A program made the position numbers and the translations under genes. The notes under the pieces are model-generated. The model was given only the letters and a program-made list of their open reading frames with translations. It searched no databases and had not been told where the DNA came from. From Periweissella cryptocerci (lineage in GTDB: Bacteria > Bacillota > Bacilli > Lactobacillales > Lactobacillaceae), in NCBI RefSeq assembly GCF_004358325.1, contig NZ_CP037940.1:2418001-2482000 (forward strand): a stretch of DNA of 64,000 bases, written 5' to 3'. Each line of letters begins with the position of its first letter. Position 1 is the stretch's first letter. Shown here in pieces: positions 1 through 8,665 of this stretch.

Positions 1-1980
1 CTCGAAGATTTGGAAAATGAATTTGGTGCCACTGTCGCTTTAATTGTGGACGGAGTTACCAAGTTAGGGAAAATTGAATATAAGAGTAGCCAAGAACAAT
101 TGGCTGAAAACCACCGGAAATTATTACTTGCCATGTCTAAGGATATTCGGGTAATTATTGTGAAGTTGGCTGACCGTTTGCACAATATGCGGACATTGCA
201 ACATTTACGGGAAGAAAAACAACGGCGAATTGCTTCAGAAACTTTAGAAATCTATGCGCCATTAGCTGACCGTTTAGGTATTAGCACAATTAAATGGGAG
301 TTAGAAGATACTTCATTACGTTATTTGAACCCGGAACAATATCACCGAATTGCCCACTTGATGGATAGTCGGCGGGATGAGCGGTTAGCATATATTAACG
401 CGGCCATTGGTGAAATTCAAAAAGCGACTGATGAGTTTGGTTATAAGAATGTTAAAATTTACGGTCGTCCAAAACACATCTATTCGGTTTACCGGAAGAT
501 GGTTGATAAGAAAAAGCAATTTGATGAAATCTATGATTTATTAGCCATCCGGATTGAAGTTAATACGATTGCGGAAACGTATGCGGTACTTGGCGTTATT
601 CACTCAAAGTGGACACCAATTCCTGGACGCTTTAAGGACTATATTGCGCTACCAAAAGCGAACGGTTATCAAAGTTTGCACACGACAGTAGTTGGGCCTC
701 AAGGGAAACGATTAGAAATTCAAATTCGGACCCATGAAATGCACCGCGTGGCTGAATTTGGGGTTGCCGCTCACTGGGCTTATAAAGAAGGTAATTTTTC
801 TGGTGCTGATGTTGCTAATAATGATCAAAAGAAATTAAATATGATTCAAGGTATCCTGGAAATTCAGAAAGAATCAAAAGACGCTGATGATTTCATGGAT
901 TCAGTGAAAGGTGATTTATTCTCTGATCGGGTTTATGCATTTACACCAAAAGGTGATGTATATGAATTACCAAAGGGTGCCGGTCCATTAGATATGGCCT
1001 ACATTATTCACACCGAAGTTGGTAATAAAACTACTGGTGCGAAGGTGAACGGGAAAATTGTTCCCTTGGATTCCGAACTTAAAACCGGGGATATTGTCGA
1101 AATTATTACTAGTAATTTAGCGCGTCCTAGTCGAGATTGGTTTAACTTAGTTTCAACGCGGCGGGCACGTAATAAGATTAAGCAATACTTCCGTAAGCAA
1201 GATCGTGAAGAAAACGTCGAAGCCGGACAAGCTTTGATGGTACGTTTCTTACAAGAAGAAGGTTTTAACCCTGATGAGATCTTAACGGATGCTAACGAAG
1301 AACGCGCATTAGAAAAGCTTCATGTGATGAGTATTGAAGATATGTTTGCTTCACTTGGGTATGGTGATTTATCACCACAAGGTGTGGCGAATAAGTTGAC
1401 GGAGACTAAACGGGCTGAAATTGAAGCTGAGCGAATTAAGCAACAAGAACGTGAACTACTTGAAGAACACAAGGAAATGGAAGTCGGCAAAGGCAAATTA
1501 ACTGCTAAGCATCAAACTAAGTCGTCTTCAGAAGGTGTTGTGATTCAGGGGGTAGACGGTCTGCTAGTTCGCTTAAGTCACTGTTGTACGCCAATTCCTG
1601 GTGATGATATTGTCGGTTATATCACTAAGGGACGTGGCGTCTCAGTCCACCGGGTAGATTGTCCTAACGTCAAATCTGCTGAAAACCAAGGCCAACGCCT
1701 GATTGAAGTTGCTTGGGAAAATCCAGATGGTGAACGGCCAAATTACGATGCTGACTTAACGATTAGTGGTAATAATCGTAATGGGTTGTTAAACGATGTA
1801 ATTAAGGCAGCTAATAACACTACGAAGTATTTAACGTCAGTGAACGGCCGGGTTGATCACAATGGCATGGTGATGATTTCATTATCAGTAGGGGTACGGA
1901 ATGCCGTCCACCTCGAACAAATCATGACCGCATTGAATAACATTCCCGAAGTTTATGATGTAAAACGCGCTTTACACTAA
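1..1980 (+). CDS. rel: Bifunctional (p)ppGpp synthetase/hydrolase RelA/SpoT (Rel), 5' end outside the window
   Basis: Stringent-response enzyme that makes and degrades (p)ppGpp in the cytosol. The reading frame is open to base 1 (codons for L-E-D precede the TTG at 10), so the N-terminal part of the HD hydrolase domain is cut off by the window edge. Visible in order: the end of the HD domain with HNMRTL (about residue 58), the synthetase domain with YGRPKHIYSVYRKM (about 150) and GRFKDYIALPKANGYQSLHTTV-like core (about 205), a TGS domain (RVYAFTPKGDVYELPKG, about 308), a conserved Cys/His region (LSHCCTPIPGD) and a C-terminal ACT domain. The RFKD signature is the form found in bifunctional Rel rather than in monofunctional RelA. 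In Firmicutes rel is usually followed closely by dtd. Here about 1.3 kb of repeats separates them. Confidence 0.95.
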   Translation, partial: LEDLENEFGATVALIVDGVTKLGKIEYKSSQEQLAENHRKLLLAMSKDIRVIIVKLADRLHNMRTLQHLREEKQRRIASETLEIYAPLADRLGISTIKWELEDTSLRYLNPEQYHRIAHLMDSRRDERLAYINAAIGEIQKATDEFGYKNVKIYGRPKHIYSVYRKMVDKKKQFDEIYDLLAIRIEVNTIAETYAVLGVIHSKWTPIPGRFKDYIALPKANGYQSLHTTVVGPQGKRLEIQIRTHEMHRVAEFGVAAHWAYKEGNFSGADVANNDQKKLNMIQGILEIQKESKDADDFMDSVKGDLFSDRVYAFTPKGDVYELPKGAGPLDMAYIIHTEVGNKTTGAKVNGKIVPLDSELKTGDIVEIITSNLARPSRDWFNLVSTRRARNKIKQYFRKQDREENVEAGQALMVRFLQEEGFNPDEILTDANEERALEKLHVMSIEDMFASLGYGDLSPQGVANKLTETKRAEIEAERIKQQERELLEEHKEMEVGKGKLTAKHQTKSSSEGVVIQGVDGLLVRLSHCCTPIPGDDIVGYITKGRGVSVHRVDCPNVKSAENQGQRLIEVAWENPDGERPNYDADLTISGNNRNGLLNDVIKAANNTTKYLTSVNGRVDHNGMVMISLSVGVRNAVHLEQIMTALNNIPEVYDVKRALH

Positions 1981-1999
1981 ACTTTATAAATTAAATAAT

Positions 2000-2394
2000 G
2001 GCTCTATTCTGTCTGAAGTGGGATTGAATAAAATTGGCCACTACGTGTCAGTAAATTACTTGGCGCACCACGCTGGAAGCAACCTCCTAAGCCAAAAAGC
2101 GGTCTTAGAAGGTTCGGCTAAGCTGGGAGTCTAAGGAATAAATTCCTAAGACTCCTCATCTTACCCTCAGCGGCGATATGTGTTACACACATATCACCCC
2201 AGTCGCGGTGTAAAGGCTACGCCCGCCAAGTAATTTACCGCCACTTCGTTAGTTAGGAATAATGTAACTAGCGAAAAACAGTTGCCAACCACAGGCCGCA
2301 GTAGCATGAAAAAACAACACCAAGAACCAATCGGACCTCAGTAATTAGGTGATTGAAAAGTACAGAAACGACGATCCCACACTAGAATAAATAG
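2000..2394 (+). repeat. Structured intergenic repeat, form A, copy 1 (about 395 bp)
   Basis: The element is bounded by imperfect terminal inverted repeats: GTGGGATT near 2018-2025 on the left and ATCCCAC-ACTAGAATAAATAG at the right end. Inside are a 15-bp perfect inverted repeat (GTAAATTACTTGGCG at 2051-2065, complement at 2224-2238), a hairpin with arms 2126-2139/2142-2155 and a hairpin 2175-2183/2187-2195. The boxes CCCTCAGCG (2164-2172) and CGGTGTAAAG (2206-2215) lie between stems. A near-identical copy is at 20170-20563 and a reverse-oriented copy at 4047-4430. There is no convincing ORF. It resembles a MITE or a structured RNA element; I do not recognise a named family. Confidence 0.8.
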
Positions 2395-2497
2395 AAATTA
2401 AATAATTGAAAAGGGGCTTGGAATGCGTTTGTTCCGGCACCTTTTTTTGAACCATGTGAAAGCCGATGATGGGCACCAATGTTTTGTGAATTTTATG

Positions 2498-3233
2498 GGC
2501 TCTGTTCCGTCTGACGTGGATTTTATAAAATGTGATGAGATGTATGAGGCCACTGCGTGCCTGAAAATCACATTGTGCACCGAGATGGAAGCACATGCCC
2601 AAGCCACGTGCTTATGCCTGAGGTACGGCAACGCAAAACATTCCAGCAGTTTGTTTTCAACAAACAACTGAATCTAATCAAAAACCGATTAGATTAGCCT
2701 TCCAGGCTGAATGTCTGTCTTGGGCAATTCGGGATAGCTGGCAGTCTAATGGCTAAAGCCAAAAGACTGCTCACATTTGTAGCTACGCTGGACAAATAAG
2801 GCCCGGTCGGCTCTACCCTCAGCGACAAACTTGACACATGGTGTCAAGTTCGTCCCATCACGGTGTAAAGCCTGTCGGCCACAAAGTGATTTTCAGTCAC
2901 CCCGCTAGATAAGCGTGGAATTATTGATTACCGCTAAACTTGAAGCGACAAGGATTACGGCATATTACTAGTCAGACTGGCTGCTCAAACTAACGAAGTG
3001 GCTGGAAACAGGCTGGACTTTAGCTCGCACCGTGATGGCATAATCAGTAACGGTTTTCGTTACTGATTATGGATTTGTGAAGATGGTTAGCGCGTTAGCG
3101 AACCAAGCTTCGCAAACATTTGAAGACCGCACTGTGGCTTCAAATGCTTGTCTTCCATTACGGTATCCAGACTGGTTCTAGACACGTAGTGGGAATCAAT
3201 CTGGGACACATATCCAAATTCCACGCTAGAAAA
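2498..3233 (+). repeat. Structured intergenic repeat, form B, copy 1 (about 735 bp)
   Basis: The left end is GGCTCTGTTCCGTCTGACGTGG and the right end is AAATTCCACGCTAGAA, forming imperfect terminal inverted repeats like form A. The first half has an internal inverted repeat (CTGAAAATCACATTGTG at 2561-2577, 16 of 17 matching 2880-2896), a hairpin at 2741-2770, the box CCCTCAGCG (2816-2824), a hairpin 2828-2837/2841-2850 and the box CGGTGTAAAG (2861-2870). The second half begins near GCGTGGAATTATTGATTACCGC and carries the hairpin TAATCAGTAACG/CGTTACTGATTA, and so may be a second module. A shorter copy lies at 25097-25613. Short ORFs here are not credible genes. Confidence 0.78.
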
Positions 3234-3283
3234 AATTTAGCCATTTTATGTAGCGTTGATAACGAAATAATGAGGTAGAAAAA

Positions 3284-3730
3284 ATGCGAGTAGTTTTACA
3301 ACGAGTTGCAAACGCATCAGTTGCGATTGCGGGGCAAACTGTTGGGGCAATTGACCGCGGTTATTTGCTATTAGTGGGCATTGCCGATAGTGACACCCAA
3401 GCAGAATTAGATTACGTCGTCCGAAAAGTTAGTAATTTACGGATTTTTGAAGATGCCGATGACCGAATGAATTTGGCATTGGCGGATGTGAATGGCGCGA
3501 TTTTATCAGTTTCGCAGTTTACATTATATGCGAACACAAAAAAAGGGAACCGGCCGAGCTTTACAGATGCGGGCCAACCAGAATTTGCCGAATTAATGTA
3601 TGATAAGTTCAATGCACAATTGGCTGCTGCGGGTTTCGCGGTGGCGACTGGGGAGTTCGGTGCCGATATGCAAGTGTCATTAGTTAATGATGGTCCGGTG
3701 ACGATTATCTTTGATACAGATAATAAATAA
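3284..3730 (+). CDS. dtd: D-aminoacyl-tRNA deacylase
   Basis: Removes D-amino acids mischarged on tRNA (and glycine from tRNA-Ala in known family members), in the cytosol. At 148 residues it has the usual family length. It starts MRVVLQRV, and carries the catalytic SQFTLYA motif (about residue 78), the KKGNRPSF segment, and the C-terminal [11 protein letters not shown] motif with the Gly-Pro that reads the D-chiral centre. The start is supported by GAGGT upstream of ATG. It normally sits in an operon with rel, which lies upstream beyond the repeat block. A strong hairpin terminator follows at about 3941. Confidence 0.95.
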   Translation: MRVVLQRVANASVAIAGQTVGAIDRGYLLLVGIADSDTQAELDYVVRKVSNLRIFEDADDRMNLALADVNGAILSVSQFTLYANTKKGNRPSFTDAGQPEFAELMYDKFNAQLAAAGFAVATGEFGADMQVSLVNDGPVTIIFDTDNK

Positions 3731-3779
3731 CTGTAGTATTAACGTTTTGTTTAGAATATAAGGTGCACAAAAATAGGAA

Positions 3780-3935
3780 GTGGGACAAAAGGCCATCCAC
3801 AATCGTGATATAAAGAAACTTAATTCGTCAGCGATAGCGAGTAAAGCGAACGAGGTGATGAATTAAGTGAGTTATATCAACGGGTGCCGCGAATAAATAC
3901 ATTCGCCAGTCCCGGCTGGAAGCCTTTTGTCGCAC
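3780..3935 (+). repeat. Self-complementary intergenic element with nested stems
   Basis: The ends form a long stem, GTGGGACAAAAGGC (3780-3793) with GCCTTTTGTCGCAC (3922-3935). Nested inside are GATATAA/TTATATC, CTTAATTC/GATGAATTAAG-type arms and CGAAT/ATTCG. It does not share sequence with the form A/B repeats except for the short CTGGAAGC. It may be a small structured RNA or a relic mobile element. No ORF is visible. Confidence 0.5.
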
Positions 3936-3940
3936 GCAAA

Positions 3941-3989
3941 TAAGACTGATTTCTACCTTACTACGATAAGGAGAAATCAGTCTTATTTT
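3941..3989 (+). terminator. Strong hairpin terminator downstream of dtd
   Basis: Long stem (TAAGACTGATTTCT with AGAAATCAGTCTTA) followed by ATTTTG. The A-rich 5' side means it could work in both directions. Confidence 0.7.
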
Positions 3990-4046
3990 GCTGGCTGGAC
4001 AATTTATGTCTCAGCACTTATTTGGAGTGGTATTAATAGGGGCAAT

Positions 4047-4430
4047 ATTTTTCTAGTGTGGAATTGTCGTTTCTGTAATTTTCAATCATCGAATTACTGA
4101 GGTTCTATTGTCAGTGGCATTTTCCACGCTACTGCGGTCTGTGGGTGATAACCGTTTTTTGCTAGTTACATTATTCCTAACTAACGGAGTGCCGGTAAAT
4201 TACTTGGCGGTCGCAGACTTTACACCGCGACTGGGGCGATATGTGTGAAACACATGTCGCCGCTGAGGATGAGATGAGGAGTCTAGGGAATTTTTTCCCG
4301 AAGAGTCCCAGCTTATCCGAGTTGTTCAAGACCGTACTTTGGCTTGAACATGCGCTTCCATCGTGGTGCGCCAAGTAATTTACTGGCACGCAGTGGCCAA
4401 TTTTATTCAATTCCACGCCAGATGAAATAG
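4047..4430 (-). repeat. Structured intergenic repeat, form A, copy 2 (reverse orientation)
   Basis: The reverse complement reads like the copies at 2000 and 20170. It runs from CTATTTCATCTGGCGTGGAA at 4430 through GTAAATTACTTGGCG and the two hairpins to GACAATTCCACACTAGAA near 4050. It immediately abuts the 3' end of the nucleoside hydrolase gene. The reversed orientation shows that the element is not tied to one strand of its neighbours. Confidence 0.78.
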
Positions 4431-4434
4431 AGAA

Positions 4435-5352
4435 TTAATATGTTGCTAGTGAATCAAGAATCAATGCTACAAAACGATCATTATCTAGACTAGTTAATAG
4501 CTTAGCGTTAGGCAGGTTACCCGTCATATCGTTTTGATCAACAACCAGCCGCCCACGAGTTAATTGACCTTGCGTTTCAACATCAACATAGTAGTCCGTA
4601 CCAGTAAACATCATTGGATCAATCAAATAGGCAATGACTTCGGGATCATTTAACACAACTGGTGTATCAGGATCAGAAAAGTCGCCATAGTTTTCCATTA
4701 AATCGGCGGCAACTTGCGCAACTGGGTTATCAATTGCCCGCATTTTAGCAACCGTTGCTTCGGTGATGATTCCTTGCTCAGTCATATCGCGAGTTGCCAT
4801 CACAATTGGAAGTCCGCTGTTGAGTAAAATTTTGGCGGCTTCAGGGTCAATTGAGAAATTGTATTCAACACCAGGATAACGATTGCCAGTATTAATGGCA
4901 CCACCCATTAATACGATTTGTTCGATTTTTGCATGTAATTCAGGATGGGCTGCCACAAGTAAGGCAACGTTAGTAACCGGGCCCGAAATTGCAATGGTCA
5001 TGGGTTCGGCGCTTTCGGATAAAGTCTTCGCCATCAAGTCAATGCCTGACAATTGTGATGGGGCAAATGACGGTATTGGAAAATTAGCACCATCTAAGCC
5101 GGTAAAGTCACGCCAATTATCAGCTAAGCCAAATGGTTCAATGAGTGGTTTAGCGGCACCGCGGGCGACTGGAATATCAGTGCGGCCAAGTAATTCAAGC
5201 GCCTTCATCGCATTTTTTTGGACATTTTCGGGAGTTTGGTAAGCCACGGTAGTTGAAATTGCCTGAATGTTAATTTCGGTACTGGTTAAGGCAAGCATCA
5301 AGCCAAAGAAATCTTCATGACCTGGATCACAATCTAAAATAATATTTTTCAT
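4435..5352 (-). CDS. Nucleoside hydrolase, IU-nucleoside N-ribohydrolase family
   Basis: Predicted to cleave the N-glycosidic bond of ribonucleosides to ribose and free base, in the cytosol. It starts MKNIILDCDPGHED, with the Ca-binding N-terminal signature. ATG at 5352 is preferred because GAGAG lies just upstream; the TTG 18 nt earlier has no clear ribosome site. At about 305 residues it has normal length. Two variations from the family are seen: the second Asp of the usual DPGxDD signature is Glu (GHED), and the C-terminal HDP motif is NDP (LNDPEVIAYLIDP), so the general-acid His is missing. Substrate range may therefore differ. It is probably cotranscribed with the upstream oxidoreductase gene (short gap). 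Confidence 0.85.
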   Translation of the reverse strand: MKNIILDCDPGHEDFFGLMLALTSTEINIQAISTTVAYQTPENVQKNAMKALELLGRTDIPVARGAAKPLIEPFGLADNWRDFTGLDGANFPIPSFAPSQLSGIDLMAKTLSESAEPMTIAISGPVTNVALLVAAHPELHAKIEQIVLMGGAINTGNRYPGVEYNFSIDPEAAKILLNSGLPIVMATRDMTEQGIITEATVAKMRAIDNPVAQVAADLMENYGDFSDPDTPVVLNDPEVIAYLIDPMMFTGTDYYVDVETQGQLTRGRLVVDQNDMTGNLPNAKLLTSLDNDRFVALILDSLATY

Positions 5353-5379
5353 TTTTTCTCTCTTTTTCAATGTAGTTAA

Positions 5380-6435
5380 TTATTGATTGAATTTAACAAC
5401 GTGGGGACCAGCTTCTTGAAAACCGGCATCCAAAATTTCAAGTTGTGCAATGATTTGGGCATCGGTTACTTCTTTATCAGCACCATCTAACACCACATCT
5501 GCGGCATTTTGATACATTTGTCCGTAATTACCAATTGGGGTTTCAAGCTTGTGTTCAACCGGATCGCCATAAGCATTAATGTACTTTAAGACACCATAAT
5601 TATCGGGATTATCTTTACCAAATAATGGATCCGCAGGTGAAATTCCCGCTAAGATGTCATTTTCTTGGGCATCCATCCCGTATTTAATGAAGCTCCCATT
5701 AGTACCATGTAAAATGTATTTAGGATATTCTTGAGCAACTAAAAATGAAGTTTTGATTTTGGCACGGAGGTTGGCATAGTGTAATGTGACATCAAAATTA
5801 TCATCGACACCATCTGGATTCGTTACCGACTTGATGTCGTAACCAACAGAATCGGGAGTCCCCCACAGTTTAATGATTTGATCAAGGGGGTGGACACCGT
5901 AGCCATAAAAGGCCCCGTCGATTTGTTCACCAGGATTTGAGCTTGCACCAGGGCGGAAGTAGTCAAAGTGGGATTCAAATTCAATTGGTTCGCCAATATA
6001 CCCGTGAGCCAATACGTGTTGTAGTTCCAAAAATTCACCATCAAAGCGGCGATTTTGGAAAGGCGTAATTAGTAAACCTTTTTCATTTGCTAGCTTGATT
6101 AATTCTTTACCTTCCGCAACTGAAGTCACAAAAGGTTTTTCAACCATCACGTTTTTGCCGGATTCTAAAATTTTCTTGGCAAGTTCAAAGTGTGAAGGGG
6201 CTGGTGTGATGACTGACACAAATTGGATTTCGGGATCATTGAGGATTGCATCCAATGAATCTGTAAATTCAATTCCTTGTGCTTCTAAAGCAGCTTGTTC
6301 GGTTGGTCGCTTACCAAGTGTGTGTGCGTAAATCGTTTTTAAATTAAGGTTATCGTTAGTTAAAATATAAGGTAAGTGATAGCGATTAGCGGAGTTACCA
6401 AAACCGACGAGCGCCATTGTGAGTTTTTTTGTCAT
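5380..6435 (-). CDS. Gfo/Idh/MocA-family oxidoreductase
   Basis: NAD(P)-dependent dehydrogenase of sugars, inositols or related polyols. Visible are an N-terminal Rossmann motif (ALVGFGNSANRYHLPYI, about residue 8) and the family's catalytic EKPF segment (NVMVEKPFVTSV, about 95). At 351 residues it is typical. AAGGAG lies upstream of the ATG. It is first gene of a probable two-gene operon with the nucleoside hydrolase, and a perfect cre box lies about 70 bp upstream, so carbon catabolite control is likely. The exact substrate cannot be read from sequence. Confidence 0.88.
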   Translation of the reverse strand: MTKKLTMALVGFGNSANRYHLPYILTNDNLNLKTIYAHTLGKRPTEQAALEAQGIEFTDSLDAILNDPEIQFVSVITPAPSHFELAKKILESGKNVMVEKPFVTSVAEGKELIKLANEKGLLITPFQNRRFDGEFLELQHVLAHGYIGEPIEFESHFDYFRPGASSNPGEQIDGAFYGYGVHPLDQIIKLWGTPDSVGYDIKSVTNPDGVDDNFDVTLHYANLRAKIKTSFLVAQEYPKYILHGTNGSFIKYGMDAQENDILAGISPADPLFGKDNPDNYGVLKYINAYGDPVEHKLETPIGNYGQMYQNAADVVLDGADKEVTDAQIIAQLEILDAGFQEAGPHVVKFNQ

Positions 6436-6505
6436 GTTACTAAAGCTCCTTTTGCGAGATGATTTAAATTATTATGTCTTTTATTGTAACAGTTATCACA
6501 AATAA

Positions 6506-6519
6506 TGTAATCGCTTTCA
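6506..6519 (-). promoter_or_regulatory. Catabolite-responsive element (cre) for the oxidoreductase/nucleoside hydrolase operon
   Basis: TGTAATCGCTTTCA matches the CcpA consensus TGWNANCGNTNWCA at every defined position. It lies in the promoter region about 70 bp upstream of the divergently read start at 6435. Confidence 0.75.
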
Positions 6520-6592
6520 CAAAAGTTTCACATTTATTTATTCTAGCAACCAACTAACCAAAATTGAGTAGCACCGTAATAAGATCCTTATG

Positions 6593-6618
6593 CCAATACC
6601 CCGCTATTGGTTTTTTTT
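6593..6618 (+). terminator. Hairpin plus T-run upstream of uvrC
   Basis: CCAATA/TATTGG stem with eight T residues. No plus-strand gene precedes it, because the neighbouring genes are on the minus strand. It may end a short RNA or block antisense read-through. TATAAT at 6628-6633, just downstream, is a likely -10 for uvrC. Confidence 0.5.
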
Positions 6619-6669
6619 AATTAATCGTATAATATAGTAGAAAAGTAAGTAAATGAAGGAGGGCATGAT

Positions 6670-8472
6670 TTGGCTTCAGAACATATTGAACATAAATTAG
6701 CACTCTTACCGGATGAACCAGGTTCATACCAGATGAAGGATATTAACGGTAAAATTATTTACGTCGGGAAAGCCAAAAATTTAAAAAATCGTGTGCGCTC
6801 ATATTTTAAAGCAGAGCATGATGGTAAGACGGCAGAATTAGTCCGAAATATTGCTGATTTTGATTTTATTGTGACAAATTCTGATAAAGAAGCGTTCTTA
6901 TTAGAAATTACCCTGATTCAAAAGTGGCAACCATATTATAATATTCGGTTGAAACGGGGGACCGGGTATCCATATATCAAAATTACTAACGAACGTAACC
7001 CAGAGTTAGTGTTAGTCAGTGACTTAAAAAAAGACGGCGCCTACTACTTTGGCCCTTATCCGAATGTGTACGCTGCGCAAGAAACTTTGCATTTCTTGCA
7101 AAAGGTATATCCACTGCGACGATGTAACGGTTTCCAAGGGCGCCCATGTTTGTATTACCATATGGGACAATGTTTGGGGCCTTGTTGGCACGAAGTTCCT
7201 GAAGAAGAGTATACAAAACAAATTAAAAAAATTAAGTCATTTTTGAATGGCAATACAGCTTCAGTGACTAAAAAATTAGATCAAATGATGACCAAAGCTG
7301 CTGAAAATCTCGAATTTGAACGGGCCGCTGAAATCCGCGACCAGCTTAAATTTATTGATGCAACAGTCGAAAAGCAGAAAATCATTTCAAATGACAACAC
7401 ACCACGTGATGTCTTTAATTTTTATATGGATAAGGGGTGGTTATCAGTTCAAGTATTCTTCATGCGGCAAGCACGGTTGATGAAGCGTGAAAAGCGCTTG
7501 TTTTCAATTGTTGGGACTGCCGAAGAAGAAATGAGCAGCTTTATTTTACAATTTTACAACCGCAAGAATGTTAAAATGCCTAATGAAATTTTAGTACCAG
7601 CGGGAATCGACACCGATGTTTTAGAAGATGTTTTACACGTACCAGTGCGAACACCACAACGGGGTGAAAAGAAAAATTTAATGGAATTGGCTGGTAAAAA
7701 TGCCCAAATTTCATTGGAAGAAAAATTCCGGTTGTTAGAACTAGGTGAGATGAAAACCACCGGGGCGATGAAAGAAATCACTGACGCGCTTGGCTTGCCT
7801 GAGGGACATAAAATCGAAGCATTTGATCACTCGCACATTCAAGGAACTGATTTGGTTTCAGCAATGGTTGTGTTTGTAGACGGACAACCAAATAAAAACT
7901 TGTATCGGAAATTTAAGTTGAAAACAGTTGACCATGCCGACGAAGCAGCCTCAACGCAAGAAGTTATTCGACGCCGTTATACGCGGTTACTCAAAGAACA
8001 TGCAACAATGCCAGATTTAATCTTGATGGATGGTGGCGAAATTCAATTGAATGCGGCCAAAGATGTGTTGGAAAATGAACTTGGATTGGATGTTCCGGTG
8101 GCGGCGATGGTTAAAAATGAACATCACAAAACTGCCGATTTGTTGAAACAAGAAGGTGATGAACACTTACACTTAGATCCGAAATCACAAGGTTTTTTCT
8201 TACTACAACGAATTCAAGACGAAGTCCACCGGTTTGCGATTAGTTTTCACCGGCAAGTTCACTCGAAAAACTCATTGGCATCACGGCTCGATGGAATTCA
8301 CGGTGTTGGTCCAAAAACACGGCAAAAGCTGTTGACGAAGTTTGGCTCGATTAAGAAAATTGCGAATGCCTCATTGGAAGAACTCCATGCAGTTGGTATC
8401 TCAGAGAGCACGGCAAAGCTTATTAAGGTTTCCTTAGAAGCATCGTTAAAAGCAGAAGAACAAAAAAAGTAA
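6670..8472 (+). CDS. uvrC: UvrABC system protein C, nucleotide excision repair endonuclease
   Basis: Makes the dual incisions around DNA lesions after UvrAB recognition. It is 600 residues, of normal length. Domains in order: GIY-YIG nuclease at residues about 13-95 (GSYQMKDINGKIIYVGKAKNLKNR), the Cys-containing linker (RCNGFQGRPCLYYHMGQCLGPC), a UVR helical motif about 200-235, the RNase H-like C-terminal nuclease (EAFDHSHIQGTDLVSAMVVF) and two helix-hairpin-helix motifs at the end (IHGVGPKTRQKLLTKFG). The start codon is TTG, chosen because AAGGAGGG ends 6 nt upstream; the nearby ATG at 6665 is out of frame. Confidence 0.96.
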   Translation: MASEHIEHKLALLPDEPGSYQMKDINGKIIYVGKAKNLKNRVRSYFKAEHDGKTAELVRNIADFDFIVTNSDKEAFLLEITLIQKWQPYYNIRLKRGTGYPYIKITNERNPELVLVSDLKKDGAYYFGPYPNVYAAQETLHFLQKVYPLRRCNGFQGRPCLYYHMGQCLGPCWHEVPEEEYTKQIKKIKSFLNGNTASVTKKLDQMMTKAAENLEFERAAEIRDQLKFIDATVEKQKIISNDNTPRDVFNFYMDKGWLSVQVFFMRQARLMKREKRLFSIVGTAEEEMSSFILQFYNRKNVKMPNEILVPAGIDTDVLEDVLHVPVRTPQRGEKKNLMELAGKNAQISLEEKFRLLELGEMKTTGAMKEITDALGLPEGHKIEAFDHSHIQGTDLVSAMVVFVDGQPNKNLYRKFKLKTVDHADEAASTQEVIRRRYTRLLKEHATMPDLILMDGGEIQLNAAKDVLENELGLDVPVAAMVKNEHHKTADLLKQEGDEHLHLDPKSQGFFLLQRIQDEVHRFAISFHRQVHSKNSLASRLDGIHGVGPKTRQKLLTKFGSIKKIANASLEELHAVGISESTAKLIKVSLEASLKAEEQKK

Positions 8473-8501
8473 AAAGGTGAATATACCTTGATATGACTCT
8501 A

Positions 8502-8557
8502 AATGGCTTGCTTTCCACCTATCTGATTTTTGGATAAGGAGAAAGCGAGCTATTTTT
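8502..8557 (+). terminator. Terminator after uvrC
   Basis: Imperfect stem TGGCTTGCTTTC / GAAAGCGAGCTA followed by TTTTT. Confidence 0.6.
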
Positions 8558-8665
8558 ATAACCATTTGGATAGATTTAACGTAGATTTTCCTGTAGTTAT
8601 CCGTGCTTTTAGCTTACGTCTGCGTTAAAATGAAAACATTACTGGAAAGAAACGGTAGGTCCATA

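Noticed and set aside
2345..2671. Short open frames of 80-90 codons on both strands in the repeat block
   Set aside because: They fall within structured repeats, differ between copies, and lack ribosome sites; similar frames recur at 20174-20362 and 25115-25312 only because the repeats do.
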